Shown here piece by piece: positions 31,792-44,701 of a DNA stretch of 64,000 nt (positions within the stretch are counted from its first letter, which is position 1; every line of letters starts with the position of its first letter). The notes beneath the pieces were generated by a model, which saw nothing but the letters and a program-made list of their open reading frames with translations, ran no database searches and was not told where the DNA came from. Both the position numbers and the translations under genes were made by a program. Origin of the DNA: Steromphala cineraria (Eukaryota > Mollusca > Gastropoda > Trochida > Trochidae); NCBI GenBank assembly GCA_916613615.1, contig OU744725.1, positions 12,426,253 to 12,490,252 on the forward strand. The letters run 5' to 3'.

Positions 31792-33080
31792 AGTCCTATT
31801 GATATAGAGTTGATGCACGTCAAGTGATTGACGGATTCCAAATCAACTTGGCGTCCACGCCTGTCAGGCAAATCTGGAAACAATCGTGCAGCGGAAATAC
31901 ACTATTACATCATGACTCGGTAGCCCTGGCTACTTATGTATGTCAGTACACATACACAGGTGTACTTTGACATTCACATTATCTACATGTATAATTGGCC
32001 GGTACACATGGATGACACCGCTATAAGCCTGTCTTTATCTAGTATCTATAGATGTGACTATATCCCTCTGCATCTAGCCGCTAGATGAATATGACTAGTG
32101 CCTCCTGTATCTGGCCTCTAGATGGATGTGACACCGCATACACTTGTTTTGGTCTGTCAGTGAAGCGGAGGTCAATGTGATGTAGGGCCCATCTGATAAC
32201 ATGCTGAGACGCAATCAAGAAGATAATTACTCAGACATGATTTCCTTTGGATAGCACTTTATGTACAGGATAGTCTTTAATGTAAGATTGAAGTGAAGAT
32301 GGCTGTTTAATGTATGTTTCATTACATGACTTATGTTCTATTAAATGTTTTTTTAAAATATATAGAGTAGTTAGTTTAATATTTTTGTTGTTGTTAAATT
32401 TCTTGTTTGAAATTACTCACAGGCATGATTTCTTTCGATATTTCTTTTCCGTGCTTCTTCTTCTACATCCCTCTTACGTTGTTCAAAAACCATATTTTAG
32501 GAAATTCAAAATATAACAATGCTTCATTAACTAAACAAACCCTAGTAAAACTTACGACGTGGATGTCAAGATTTTATCAAGGTTCACATTTTACAAAAAA
32601 TGTCTTTAAAAAATTGAGGATAGCTTAAGAGTTGTTATAATGAATTCCAGATTGAATAAGAATAATTTCATATATATAATTAATAAAAGCTCAGTAAATA
32701 TTGATATTGTTGTTTTTGAAATTGCGTTGCATTTTGTTGGTTATGGTATCATCGTAATCAATTAGATCTATTTGAAATGTTATACGACAACAACTAACCT
32801 TAACCCCCTTTTATTGAACCATTTCAATGACGTCGTTTAGGTTTATTCATGTCTATTAACAGGTGTTGTTGTTATTGAGAAGTCAAGTCTTTATGCGTTA
32901 CAGATGGCAACATGCAGAGAAGCGATCAACTGAAGGAGATAATTCTGAAATCATGTCTTCTTTCAGATGGTAATTTGTCCAAGATTGAAGTCGAAATGTC
33001 TTCTTAAAATAGATTTCACATTCACGGTCTAAAACTGTATATTTTTTGTCATTTTTTTTAGAGCATTAAATATTTATTAG
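31792..33080. other. SDR upstream region, no other gene seen
   Basis: Presumably holds the SDR 5' UTR and promoter. AT-rich with ORFs under 75 codons lacking domains. Confidence 0.5.
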
Positions 33081-33084
33081 AATT

Positions 33085-33410
33085 TTTTTGCTAAATGTCA
33101 TACAAAGACTATATCTTAAAACGTTTATATAGGTTTTTTTCATGTAAACGATTATATTATTATTATTAAATGTTTGTTAAATGTGGTACAAAGTGTTCAT
33201 ATTAAAACGTTTAAATTGTTTTTGCATGAAAGTGATTATTTTATCATTATAAAATGGTTGTTAAATATCGTACAAAGACTGCATCTTAAAACGTTTAAAT
33301 TGTTTTTGCATGAAAGTGATTGTTTTATCATTATAAAATGTTTGTTAAATGTACAAACATTGCATCTTAAAACGTTTATATTGTTTTTCATGAAAATGAT
33401 TACAACATAA
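33085..33410. repeat. ~82-bp minisatellite, four copies
   Basis: Unit contains ATCTTAAAACGTTTA, TTGTTTTTGCATGAAAGTGA and TTATAAAATG(T/G)TTGTTAAAT, and repeats four times with point changes. ORFs on both strands reflect the repeat. Confidence 0.88.
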
Positions 33411-36400
33411 TCAACAACAACAAAATATCGTACAAAGCGAAGCCTGAACCGTTGCACATTCTTCTCTTAAACTGACATCAAATACCCTAGATTTCAAGTC
33501 ATCACCTCCAATTGGATTTTTTAATGTGTGCCACCTCCTTCCTATTAGCGTGTTCTTTCCGCGATAATTTTATCATAAGCTACCATGATGTCCATCGAGG
33601 CAATTACAAAATAAATGACCATTACTTTGTATCGATGAAATTGAGCGTAGGCCTTATATATTGTCCAGAAGCCACCTAATATATGCATCTACACTAATAG
33701 TTATGAATTTTTCAACATTGCCAATCTTAGCCAGTCTTTTTGTACCTGAAATAAGCATTAGAATGATATCTTTAGCACCAGTTAGATATTCCAGGTTAAA
33801 AAACACCATGGATGAAAATCATACAATCCACAGGTCTGTTGTTGAATTAACTAAATATATGCACCTTATTGTTAGTGTTTTGAAAATAAAAGGGTCAAAT
33901 TTTCAAATTTTTTCCACATTTTACTTGAACGTAACAAAACAATATTCATAAAAATCTTATTCAATAAACATAAAGGTTTTGTGTAACAGAATTAACCTCT
34001 TTGTTATTTTTTCACCACCCACAAAATAAGAATGAGCATATTTCATTTACGACAAATATGCAAGGTATAGATATAACTGCTAAGAGTGAATCAACAGAAA
34101 GGTACACTTATGGGCACAATAAAATAAAAGTATGTTATATCGATCCAATATAAGGTATATATCATTATGAAAACTACATCTGTTGTTGGACTTTTGCAAA
34201 TGGAAATGGTATGGTACTTTAAGAAAGTAACTTCCCCTAGTGGTAATTAAGGTTTCACATTGTCATTGTCAAGGTGTTGATTAATATTGATCGAATGAAG
34301 ATATCAAATCAAAGTTTGATGCACGTGGTTATTGTCAGGACATATGATTTGATTTCTTAATAGAAGGTTATCTCAGAACATTTGGTTTCTTGTCCAATAT
34401 TGAATCCTGACATCAATACTTGTATGTTTCAATTAACGTTGAAATAAGACCGGAAACCTACTAGCGAATTAGCGAAACTGATAATAATGAATGATAAAAA
34501 TTAAACTAATCAGATCCAGGAATAAGGATGAAATTAATCAGAATGATTGCATTGAAACACGTCTTATTCAACGACGTAAGGGATTAGCATTATCCAACTT
34601 AAATCTTCCCCCACAATGCCGACAGCTTTAGGTAATGATTGCTTAATATCTGATGTTTTGTCAATATTAAACATGTTCATATACTTGAAAAGATGTCTTG
34701 ATTTTCAAGGTTCAAGGTTTCAAGATTTTTATGTCACAATATCCACCAACGATGGTACATGAGCATTAAGATCATTATTATATACATAAATACATACAAA
34801 AGAGAAGGTACAGCTAACATTTCGATTTCGAGTTTTGGAGTTTTCACATTCGTACAAAATCACTTTTAATTTCACTATTAACGTTAATGTAAACAATAAT
34901 CATTAACAACTATATCCGGATGCTATTGTCAAGTCAAGGTGCATTGGTAAAATTCGATGCATGTTTTGAATGTTTCCCTTGACTCACACTCACATCATCA
35001 TAGTCCGTAGTTAATCCCCATATATACATGTACATACTCCTCACGGTAAATAGGTAAGTACATTTAAATCCCTTGCTAACGATGACTCGGCTGAACTCAC
35101 CAACAACGCCTAAACTATTCATAGTAAATTTCAACACGTTCGAATTATGTTCTGCTTTATGGTTCACACAACCAGTACACCAACCCATTAGAGTTTGCAT
35201 GCCTATTGAAATACCTATTCACAATTTAAACGACAAGCTACGGGTCTTTAAATGAACAGTTTTACCAAAATATTTTCGTCAAATTACATCTTACAATGAT
35301 AACTTAAATGAAACATGATTAAACATTTTGTTTTTAAAATAAAGTTTTTGTGTGATGTTTATTCACTGAATATATTATCTCTCTTTCTTTCAATAGTGAT
35401 TTTTCATCTTGTCATGTTTTATGACACCATGTCATGACAATATGATAAAGGTTATTGTATGTAATACATTATTTCAGGTTATTTATTCCTATGATAAGGT
35501 AAATGGACTTACTCTCTTTTATTTTATCAATTATGGTTCATTTTGAACAGGATTATGAAAACAACATATACTTTCTTATATAATCAAACATATACTTACT
35601 AATCGTAGTAACCTACTTCTTTATATCACATATCTTAGATACCTCAGAGGTACTAGGTTGATAGTTCACGCAATTATTAATTGCATATTATTTTGTTAAA
35701 TAATGGATTTTTCTGACTTGTTAAAATACCTCTGTGTACTTTGTTTCAAAGAGCAGTATACGTACATGAACACCCGAGCAAAAAAATGAGACCACTGTAA
35801 AAAATTGTTCGAAATTGAATATAGTGTAGAAAATTTTAGCAACTGCGGCATTGCTATGGTGTTCTTTGTATTATGTCCCCTGTTATTGGGTCGGGTCACG
35901 TGACGACGCTGTCGCTGTCGACGTCATAGTTTACCGGCGCGATACAGAAAAACAAGGCAAATTACATGTACAGACTTCGCTGGGTAGAAATACAAATGAG
36001 ATGTGAAATTGTTGAAAATAAAGTCAACCTGGGAGTTCTTTTCACCCATTTTTGTGTGATTTCGAGAAACAGGTGTTATACTGTGCAAGTCGGAGTCTGA
36101 TTTCTCGTCATCCAAAATGTTGCCGGTAATATTTGATCAGATTAACGTCGCTCTTGTCATTCACAGGTTTCATTTATACAAAAAAGACTGTTTGTGTTTA
36201 TGTGATGGGTTTCTGAATACAAATATGAGACAAAGTAGATATCATTTTGTTATTCAATAGGCTTAAGTCCATATTTACACATTCCTAAACACGAACAAAT
36301 GTCTTCCTCGTATTCATATTCAAATTATGGATTTCTTGTAGTTTGAACAGATCAAAACACAACTAAAATTGTTAATGATTAAGTATCAATTGGTAACATT

Positions 36401-36684
36401 AGAAAAAAAATATTTTACATATTTGAAACAAAGGGTTCATTTAATTTTGCACTCGTTGTTTTCAGAACCAACAAAGGATTTGAAAAAATCTATGTTTATG
36501 CATGTTTCACATTGTACATATATCGTGAAATAATAGACTGACCGAGGTTTTGCTTATTTGAAACAATGTGAATATTAATTATCTAAATCTGATCCCAATT
36601 TCATAAGTTTATGTTAAATGTTTAATAAATAGGGTTAAAAAGATATTTTTGCTCGGAGATATATATGTGTAGCAATCAAAGATG
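33411..36684. other. Intergenic, no gene seen
   Basis: AT-rich. ORFs up to 96 codons (33661-33951) have no recognisable domain and no flanking splice pattern. GGTCACGTGAC at 35894-35904 is an isolated E-box palindrome. Confidence 0.55.
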
Positions 36685-36692
36685 ACAGAGTC

Positions 36693-36748
36693 CAGTCTCA
36701 TTGAAATCGGCCTAGTTCCGAGGAATAAAATAGTATAATTAGACTGGG
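36693..36748. mobile_element. 56-bp ends-only member of family 4 with 8-bp target duplication
   Basis: CAGTCTCATTGAAATCGGCC, TAGTTCCGAGGAATAAAATA and AATTAGACTGGG, flanked by ACAGAGTC at 36685-36692 and 36749-36756. The first 40 bases match the left ends of the elements at 27377 and 57877. Confidence 0.75.
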
Positions 36749-36995
36749 ACAGAGTCATGAAGAAGAAGAGAGACACATGTTAACATTCCTGATCTACGTT
36801 TGAGACAAAAAGAAATATACTCAGACTGGCGTGATTAATGAGCAAACTGCTCAGGAACACGTTTTAAACCAAACCCTTCTCGGTAGACTTGACAAATGGA
36901 TCGGACTATTCCATTTAATCAATGAAAGTAACTCTAATCTGATGTCTGTGATGGTTGACTATGGATAGGAACACCAGAAAGGCACCATGTTTTGG

Positions 36996-37221
36996 AGGGG
37001 CAGTAGCACGTTATTACGGGAAATATAAGGTGATGTCGGGAAAATGAAAATAAATAGTTCAAATTTTTTCGTAAATCTTTATTGTTTGTTCTCCGATTTT
37101 GGATGATTAGTTTGTGTAATGAGATTTTTGAAACTATCAAAATAATACATTAAGAATTAACTTACAATTATCGGTGAAAACAGGAAAAAATAAAGTTTTC
37201 AAAAAACGTGCTACTTCCCCT
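36996..37221. mobile_element. TTAA-type MITE (family 2), internally deleted copy
   Basis: Left AGGGGCAGTAGCACGTTATT and AAGGTGATGTCGGGAAAATG; right AAAACGTGCTACTTCCCCTTT before TTAA would exceed the intact copies only in sequence drift. 226 bp against about 356 bp in full copies. Confidence 0.75.
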
Positions 37222-37751
37222 TTAACATTGGTCTTGTATCAACTGTTGGTATGCGCTGAAAAAAAATAGTTTAGTTTTGATTCAATTAACTGTTTCGTAT
37301 CAAGATAGATAGACTAATACTTGAATGTTGGAATTTTTATGGGAAAACTATACTGAACAACTTATAATCTAAATCATAATATAAGTGTATGTAGTAAGTT
37401 TCTTTATTATATACTCATGTAATCTTAAGATAGTAATACAAGGGTGCAATACGGAATACGTCTTCAAATTCCGTATTGCACGGCAAATTCCGTATTGCAC
37501 GATTGCCGGTTCTACTTTTTTCAAGCTTCGGCAATTCTCGCAACTTTCCGTACGTAACAATAATTTTTCTAATTAGAACACAGGATTTGACGTATCTCAA
37601 AGCATTGCTAACAAACCTACTTCTCAATATGATATTGAAGAATAATATAGTGATAAACTAGTGTTATCGTTAGTAAAGAAACTGCAAAACACTATAAAAA
37701 AGGAATCCTAAACAAAACTCCGAGAACATCGCCAGCGACACTTGGCCCTTA

Positions 37752-37800
37752 TGACGTCATAGCCTACAACGATTATGACGTCATTTCCATGGTGACGTCG
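37752..37800. promoter_or_regulatory. Second cluster of CRE-type sites
   Basis: TGACGTCA at 37752-37759 and 37776-37783, TGACGTCG at 37793-37800. No adjacent gene recognised; regulatory role inferred. Confidence 0.3.
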
Positions 37801-38113
37801 TTTGAAATGATCCCGTCGTTCGGAATCCTGAACTTACGTTTATCATATTCAGAACTTTATAAATAATTACTAAAGATAAACTTTTATCACTGTATTTAGT
37901 TTTCACACTAAAAAATTCACACTGGAAAATTGCCAATTACGTTTAACTACGCAAAGTAATGAGAAAATAAACAAATAATTGAGGTATCAAATCATCAGTC
38001 GAGCGTGTCATAGGTAATCGCCTTCTTTGCATTGTGTATCAATGCGCAGTGCGACGTCTCGGATTATTTAAGCAATTCAAAATTACTTTTAAAAAGGTTA
38101 AAAAGAGAGTATA

Positions 38114-38294
38114 TAATAAATACAGAACGTCATACGTGTGCATTTGGGTCGTTTGTATTGAACTCGAAGATGTCATGGACGCGGAGAAACAACTCGTTCT
38201 TCGAACTCGTTGTTCCTCCGCGTCCATGACATCTACTCGTTCAATACAAACGACCCAAATGCACACGTATGACGTTCTGTATATTTATCAGAGG
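38114..38294. repeat. Long near-perfect hairpin (~170 bp)
   Basis: Left arm from TACAGAACGTCATACGTGTG through GATGTCATGGACGCGGAG; right arm CTCCGCGTCCATGACATCTA through CACACGTATGACGTTCTGTA. Arms of about 75 bp pair almost perfectly around a short centre near 38200. ORFs on both strands are mirror images of each other. Confidence 0.9.
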
Positions 38295-40270
38295 ATATTT
38301 CGGTTGTAAATACATTTGATGAAATGATGAATATATTCAAGACTATAATCGGTAGTAGATCATTTGCATACATGCAGAACCTGACCGTATATCATGTATA
38401 TTTCACTGGCAGTTAGATGTAGTATAGCCTTGTGACCATAGGGACACACTTACAAGGGGGAATTATATTAAAATGTGAGGAATTTTTCGAATGAAACATA
38501 TTTTTATATAATCTATTGTTTTTTTAACTACACGTATCACGTAATTAACGATTCTAGTTTATTTATATTGAGAACAAGAAATGCAATTTGTGTAAAAACA
38601 ACGCAATATCATGGAAAGCCACAATAACATTATAAAAAGAAGGAATATTTTATATTTTGTACTCGTATGTATTTTAATGACATGTTTATGGGACAATCTC
38701 AATTCAAAAGATATACGTTGTATGCATGACAAAAAAATATCAAAATAATCAAATCAAAACATGAGAGAACATTTGATAAATACTATAGGATTGTAAAAGT
38801 TTAACAAAAATATAACCCCATTGACAAATACGTACACAGAGGGCAGATATTTTACTTATATATTAGCTTACCTTATATTGGTATTGATTAACCATGCATT
38901 TGGTGTTTCCCATTTCACACACTTCTATATAAATTTATAGAGGTTAACATTTTAATGTACATAAAAATGTATAAATTAGCTTACCTTATCGTTGATATTA
39001 ATTAGCAATTCATTTCCTATTACATTTCCCCTTTGACACATTGGTAAGTATACATATATTTAGGGCAGGTATCTCACAACATAATGACCTGTAAAGCAAG
39101 GTAAACATTTGCTCAGGGACTCTACCTGGAATCTCAGGTATGAAGGTGCCAGCTCGCCCATTCTACAGGTATACAGTGTTGTCAATACAGGTGTCCTGCC
39201 TATCAACAAAACTGTTACCGTAAATACTCTAGCAGACACCCGGTCGTTTAATCTATTTTAGAACAAACTTTAATCTTAATCTACACTACATAAGAAAGAG
39301 ATTCACCTTAAGTGCTCTGTTCCAGTTAACCTTTTTTGACTATGGATGATTGGTTTGTGTAATGGGATTTTTGACACTATCAATAAAACACATTTAGCAT
39401 TAACGTATAATGATCAGTGAAAAATTTAAAATATAAAACTTTCCAAAAACGTGCTACTGCCCCTTAAAGATAGAGAAAACACGGTAGGAGAGTGCTCACT
39501 ATGTCTGTCTCGTGGACTTTGCCTGGTCAGATAGGTGTTAATACTTGTACGTGACGTATCTACGTTTTAGAGAGACAAACACTTAGTAATAAACCAGTGA
39601 ATAATTAGTTTGAAAGTATTTATGATATGCAATGAAGTAATTTGCTGACTGTCTAAACAACTTCCCTGATGCTTTATGATACTTTGATAAACAATTTGTT
39701 TAAACTAAAGCAGTAAACGAAGACATGAGCCAAAGCTATTTACGGTATTTTATAGGAGCTATTCATTAGGAATGTATTTCTGTTTCATGTTTTGAACACA
39801 ATGCAGTTAAACTGACTGGGATAACATATATATCTTATATTTTTACAATTTTTAAAAGAATAACGGGCGTTCTTTAAACAAATTGGAAAGCGAAACGAAA
39901 ATTTGTAAGTTAAGTGTAAGCATATTTTATTCAATGAGAAAGGATTTGAAACAAATTCTCCAACTACATACAACGATGCAATGTTGTTTTATTAAAAAAA
40001 AAAAAATTGTGGATAGTTGAATATAAAAATCGTAGAATTCCGCCATTGTTTATCTGCAAACACAGTAGACAACAAAATATTTGATTCACACAAAATCTCG
40101 TGGAATCTACCGTTTGAGAAAATAATGTGGTAAATCGAGGTAAAGTATAACATTCAGACTGGTATAACAGGTTAGGTTGAGACTGTCAGGTGTTGTGTAG
40201 CTCCACTTTCTAGAGAATTTGTATTTGTATTGTTTTTGTCCTGTCCGTCCGTGTGACTGTCTGTCTGTAT
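38295..40270. other. Intergenic, no gene seen; MITE fragment at 39335-39466
   Basis: AT-rich. The only recognisable element is the right half of a family 2 MITE (GACTATGGATGATTGGTTTG ... AAAACGTGCTACTGCCCCTT). Confidence 0.55.
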
Positions 40271-40279
40271 GCTTGTCTG

Positions 40280-40560
40280 TCTGCCAGTCTCTTTGTCACA
40301 AACAACTTTAACCATGCTCATAACTTTTGATTGCTTAGGGGGAGACCTTTGATATTTCAGATGTGCATCTATCATGAAAAGACCTTTCAGATGAGGGCAA
40401 AATGTTTGGGTTCGAAATCTTGATCTTGGCACAGCAAGCATTGCTTGATTACTTAACCTTGGTCATAACTTGTGATTGGATAGAGATAGACCTTTGATAT
40501 TTCACATGTGCATCTATCATGATAAAACCTTTCAAATAACCTTAGGGTCGGGGGCATCAG
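40280..40560. repeat. Two diverged ~150-bp repeats (CATAACTT(T/G)TGATTG type)
   Basis: Both copies run CATAACTT, GATTG, GA-ACCTTTGATATTTCA, ATGTGCATCTATCATGA and AAACCTTTCA. Similar modules are familiar from bivalve genomes. Confidence 0.7.
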
Positions 40561-41349
40561 TGTTTCACAAACATAGCTTGTTTCATTTCATAGCCTATGT
40601 CAATGAACTGGCCTGCAACGCCACTGTGATCAGTTGTAATAAAACCTTTATCTTACAAGCTATGTTTGATCATAGCTTTAGTGTAAAGTTACACATAATT
40701 TACTGTATAACCACCCCCCCCCCCGAAGCAGATATACAAGAAGTTTCATGCTCCTGAAATTGATGTGGACTCAATATTATCTATCCAATCAGCATACCCA
40801 ATGCGCCAAGTACAGTTGTGTCTGTCAAACATCGTGTCTATGTAAGTTAAATTGATGTAATAAACTTTAATACCAAGGTAGTTCATGTTCCTTAAAACCA
40901 ATGCAACGACTTCATAATATAATTTCAAATGTATTTCAGTATACTACTAGTATGTAAAAGCGAAGATTACAGTTTGATCAAAGAAATGAATGACGTTATA
41001 GTTCACAGGAAACGAGCCGTGGTTCAATACACTGAGTGACATTTCCACAGGATGTATAGATTTGAATAATTGATATACACAGCCTATTTAGCTTATTACC
41101 AAGCTGTGTATTTCGGTGTGCATAATGAAACCCGGTCTGTTCAAAGCCTATGTATCTATCAATCTCTGATTTGAAAATCGTGTAATCACTGTAAGTATCT
41201 CATGTATTCATAAAATCACTTTGATGATAAATGTACACCAACGTGAAAGGTTATCTCGAAAACGTCTGATTCCGTCATGTACATGTACATTAAACCACTC
41301 CAGAGAGTCCAAAAATTAAACATTTGATTGAACTCCTGACTGGCATTAA

Positions 41350-41707
41350 AGGGGACTAGCAAATTCTTTTGAAAATTTTATGTTTTCAGTTTTCCACTGA
41401 TAATTGTACGTTAATGCTAAATGTATTATTTTGATAGTGTCAAAAATTTCATTACACAAACCAATCATCCATAGTCAGAGAACAACTTCTAAAGATTCAC
41501 AGTACGTTCATTGGCGGCAATTTTTGTGTGAACACTTTTTATTCACTTTGTGTAATAAAAAGGAATCGCATTGCTGAACTTTACATTATATATTTGATTT
41601 ATTACTGCTTCATTTAATTTTATATACATCATCTTTCAATTGGAACCTTTAATTTTCATTTTCCTGACATCACCTTATATTTCCACGAAGAACGTGATAC
41701 TGCACCG
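41350..41707. mobile_element. TTAA-type MITE (family 2), full length, inverted orientation
   Basis: Flanked by TTAA at 41346-41349 and 41708-41711. Left AGGGGACTAGCAAATTC; right ACATCACCTTATATTTCC and ACGTGATACTGCACCG. Confidence 0.75.
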
Positions 41708-41711
41708 TTAA

Positions 41712-43189
41712 GACATCACATTACAAAAAATGCGTAGCCGTTGAAGAAATTATCAAGGGTCAAGTAATAAACGCTTGCGGCATTTATGTGTGAAAGCCTT
41801 TTTATCATTTACGGTAGGGAAATCTACTTCCCTGATTATGACTAAACTAAATCGTGTAATTTCGTTTTAGAACTGCGTTCTTTGATTAAAGAACATTGAC
41901 TTGAAATTGGTTTTATAATATTTATAATATTTCGTTTTCGTTAGATTATTTATTCGAATAGAAACAATGTGTTGATTCCCCTTTCCATGGTAAATATAGT
42001 TCCACAGCCTTTGTCATTCAATCAAGAATATATCAATTCTTATTTCCCTTTAAACACAATAAGTTTCAATTTCAACCAAAGTAAAATTGGCACATCTTTA
42101 TATTTACTTTGAAGGAAAAACCAAACTATCTGAATAAAGCTGACACGACACGACGTTTTGTAATATGTATACTGAAGTAAAGTAAGTGGTACACATGGAG
42201 CAACTTATGAATTGATTTGACACCGAGAATAACCCATACCCCAATCTTTACCCTTTATCTAACCAAAACTTTTACTCTGGTCTCAACCCGTAACAATAAC
42301 CCCAAACCTAACCCTAAGCCGAAACATATAGTAAAACAGAAATTGGTTGCCAACCAATTCTAGAGGGTACGCCAAAGGATTTTGTTTCATATTCCAGAAA
42401 CAATTGAGATAGATTGTGTGATTAACTTACATCTGGATTGATATGTTGAACTTTATATCGCTCTGATGATAGCGGGAACATACGAGCGTGATACACTTTT
42501 TATATATGTTGCTATAGGGAGTAAACGCAAACACTTTAACCATCTTGCTTAGCTCCTTTATAAGTGCTGCTGTTCACGATACAAGTCATGGGTCAGTGGT
42601 TATTGTAAACATCACTGTTTGCACACCTGGGTGACGATTCAATACAGACTAGATTCAGTGTGTATGATGCAAATGTTGAGATAATACACCATATGTGTAG
42701 TCAGTACTTCGAATTCTATACTGTCCCCGCCCTGGAGTACCCGGATGTGTACCAACCCACAACAGATCAACACAGGTGTTAAGTGGCAAGGTTAGGATAC
42801 ACAGTACATGCAGAGAAGATGTCACAAGATGTTTGGTGAAATCATTAACTTGACATTTATAGAATTACATCATTAAAGAACGCTCTAAAATATTGTTATG
42901 GTTAACGAAATCGGGAATCAGAAAGCTAAAATAAAAGACAAAATATGTGAATATGTAAATATTGGAATGAAAAAGGTTCTGGTTTGATAATAATGTTGAA
43001 AGAAAAGCGGGTTATAGTATAATAGTAACTCGTTCTTTGAAGATATTGTACCAAATCCTCTGTTACCGATGGACGATGCTCTACATGATATTACTACTGG
43101 GACATTCCGTCAGGAAATCTGCACTGAAGTAACTCGCCCTCAAATTTTGTAATGAAACTACGCTAATCGGCTTGAAAACATGTGTCTGG
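41712..43189. other. Intergenic, no gene seen
   Basis: AT-rich. Includes CCCTAACC-like fragments at 42240-42320 that are too irregular to be telomeric. Confidence 0.55.
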
Positions 43190-43470
43190 TATCAGAGGCA
43201 GATCAAGTCATGAAATGTTGATACGGCCCCTGTTTCTATAAGCCGAGTGGGATAGAATGGGAGATCCCTGATTGGATGCCATCAGGCAAAGTTTTCTAAT
43301 ATGAACCACCCTTTTGATGCGATGAGTGTTGTCATTTGTTAAAAAAAATCAAATGGATCGTGGTGCATATTTCTACCATGGGAAATTGCCGGAAACCATG
43401 GATTATGTTTAATTCGAACAGAGGTTGAATCAGCATTTAATGACTTGATCTGCCTCTGTGGGGAGAGAAT
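43190..43470. mobile_element. MITE family 1, full copy
   Basis: Left CAGAGGCAGATCAAGTCATG, AAATGTTGATACGGCC; right GAACAGAGGTTGAATCAGCA, TTTAATGACTTGATCTGCCT, CTGTGGGGAGAGAAT. Confidence 0.75.
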
Positions 43471-43928
43471 GAAGACCAAATCGTGTTGTTAAATGTCTCT
43501 AGAAACGTTCGCCATACAAATATGGCACTTTGATCGGGGGCGGGTAATTCCAATACAAATTTTCCTCATGAACAATCCAAGGGGTGATAAAGCGAAGATA
43601 GTGGTAACGGAGAACGATGTCCTGCCACTTATTTGACATGTGTTCGTTTAATTCGAGCAATCAAATGTCGGTTGCGACGTTGTTATTATGACAAACATGA
43701 ATTATAATCTTTTATGGGCAATATAAACTTCCTTGGATTTAACATAAACTCTATATGAAACATTGTTGGTCATCCATTAACTCGTGACTCAGATAATAAA
43801 TACATGAATAAATAAATACAAAATACAAATACTGAAGTAAAACATTTTACATAACTACAAGGCACCAAAAGCTTACCAGCACTAGAAAAATATTGGAATG
43901 CCCCAGAATTACGTGGTTTTCAATCGAT

Positions 43929-43950
43929 ATATATATATATATATTTATAT
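43929..43950. repeat. (AT)n microsatellite at the head of unit A
   Basis: TATATATATATATATAT followed by AATGCGCG. The same junction occurs in units B (55420-55441) and C (63821-63847). Confidence 0.85.
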
Positions 43951-44655
43951 AATGCGCGTAGATAAATTTGAATTTCTTATAACACGCCAGTAGATTGTGC
44001 AATTTTGAAAAAGCATTGCACAAACTGTTAAAGATAGACGTGATCAAACACAGGGTATGCATAGTCAAATCTAACAAAGTTTGTGAGATAGGGATATTTT
44101 AAGAGAGCTTCAATCAGAATGTCATATTACATGAACGTCAATTTTCGAGAAAAGTGTAATAAATTTTAAATTAAAAATCTATGATAAATTTTAACTAGAC
44201 TGACTAGACTTACACAAATTGGACTCAAACGAAACGTGATAATCAACGAACCATCTCATGAGTGAGACATTAAAAGTTTTGCATATTAATTTCAAAAATA
44301 ACCATTTATACTAAAATATAATGTAATCAGTACCATCAATTATCTTTACCAACTAGAACCCTTCCCTTATATTTTCCTATATCAAATTAACAAGAATCTA
44401 TTAAGAGTTGTAGGTCTCTAAAAGCATGTTAAATACTATACAAACAAATCGTGGTCTACTCTTGCCATTCACTATCAAAATTAAACCATACAAGCACATC
44501 CTTAAGCTAACGTTTCCTTTTTTCTAATGTTTTTGTCTATGAGACACGAATATTGTCCATACCTAGGCAGGTTTTCAACTTAGTGAAAGTAACAGATGTG
44601 TGATAAGGCTGGTAGAGACAGTTCTTGTAGGACACGATCTGGAACTCATTCCACT

Positions 44656-44701
44656 ATGAAGTCATCGGCTCTTCTCTGTCTAACACTGTTCGCTGTGCAT
44701 G
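44656..44701 (+). CDS. Lectin A exon 1 (signal peptide)
   Basis: ATGAAGTCATCGGCTC to donor GTAACT; 15 codons plus one base. Encodes the hydrophobic signal sequence. Confidence 0.88.

Noticed and set aside
33174..33457. ORFs of 73-78 codons on both strands
   Set aside because: By-products of the 82-bp minisatellite; periodic peptide without domain.
38034..38309. Overlapping 65-91-codon ORFs on both strands
   Set aside because: They are mirror translations of the hairpin arms, not a gene.
42240..42330. Telomere-like CCCTAA fragments
   Set aside because: Only two or three irregular units; too few and too degenerate for an interstitial telomere.
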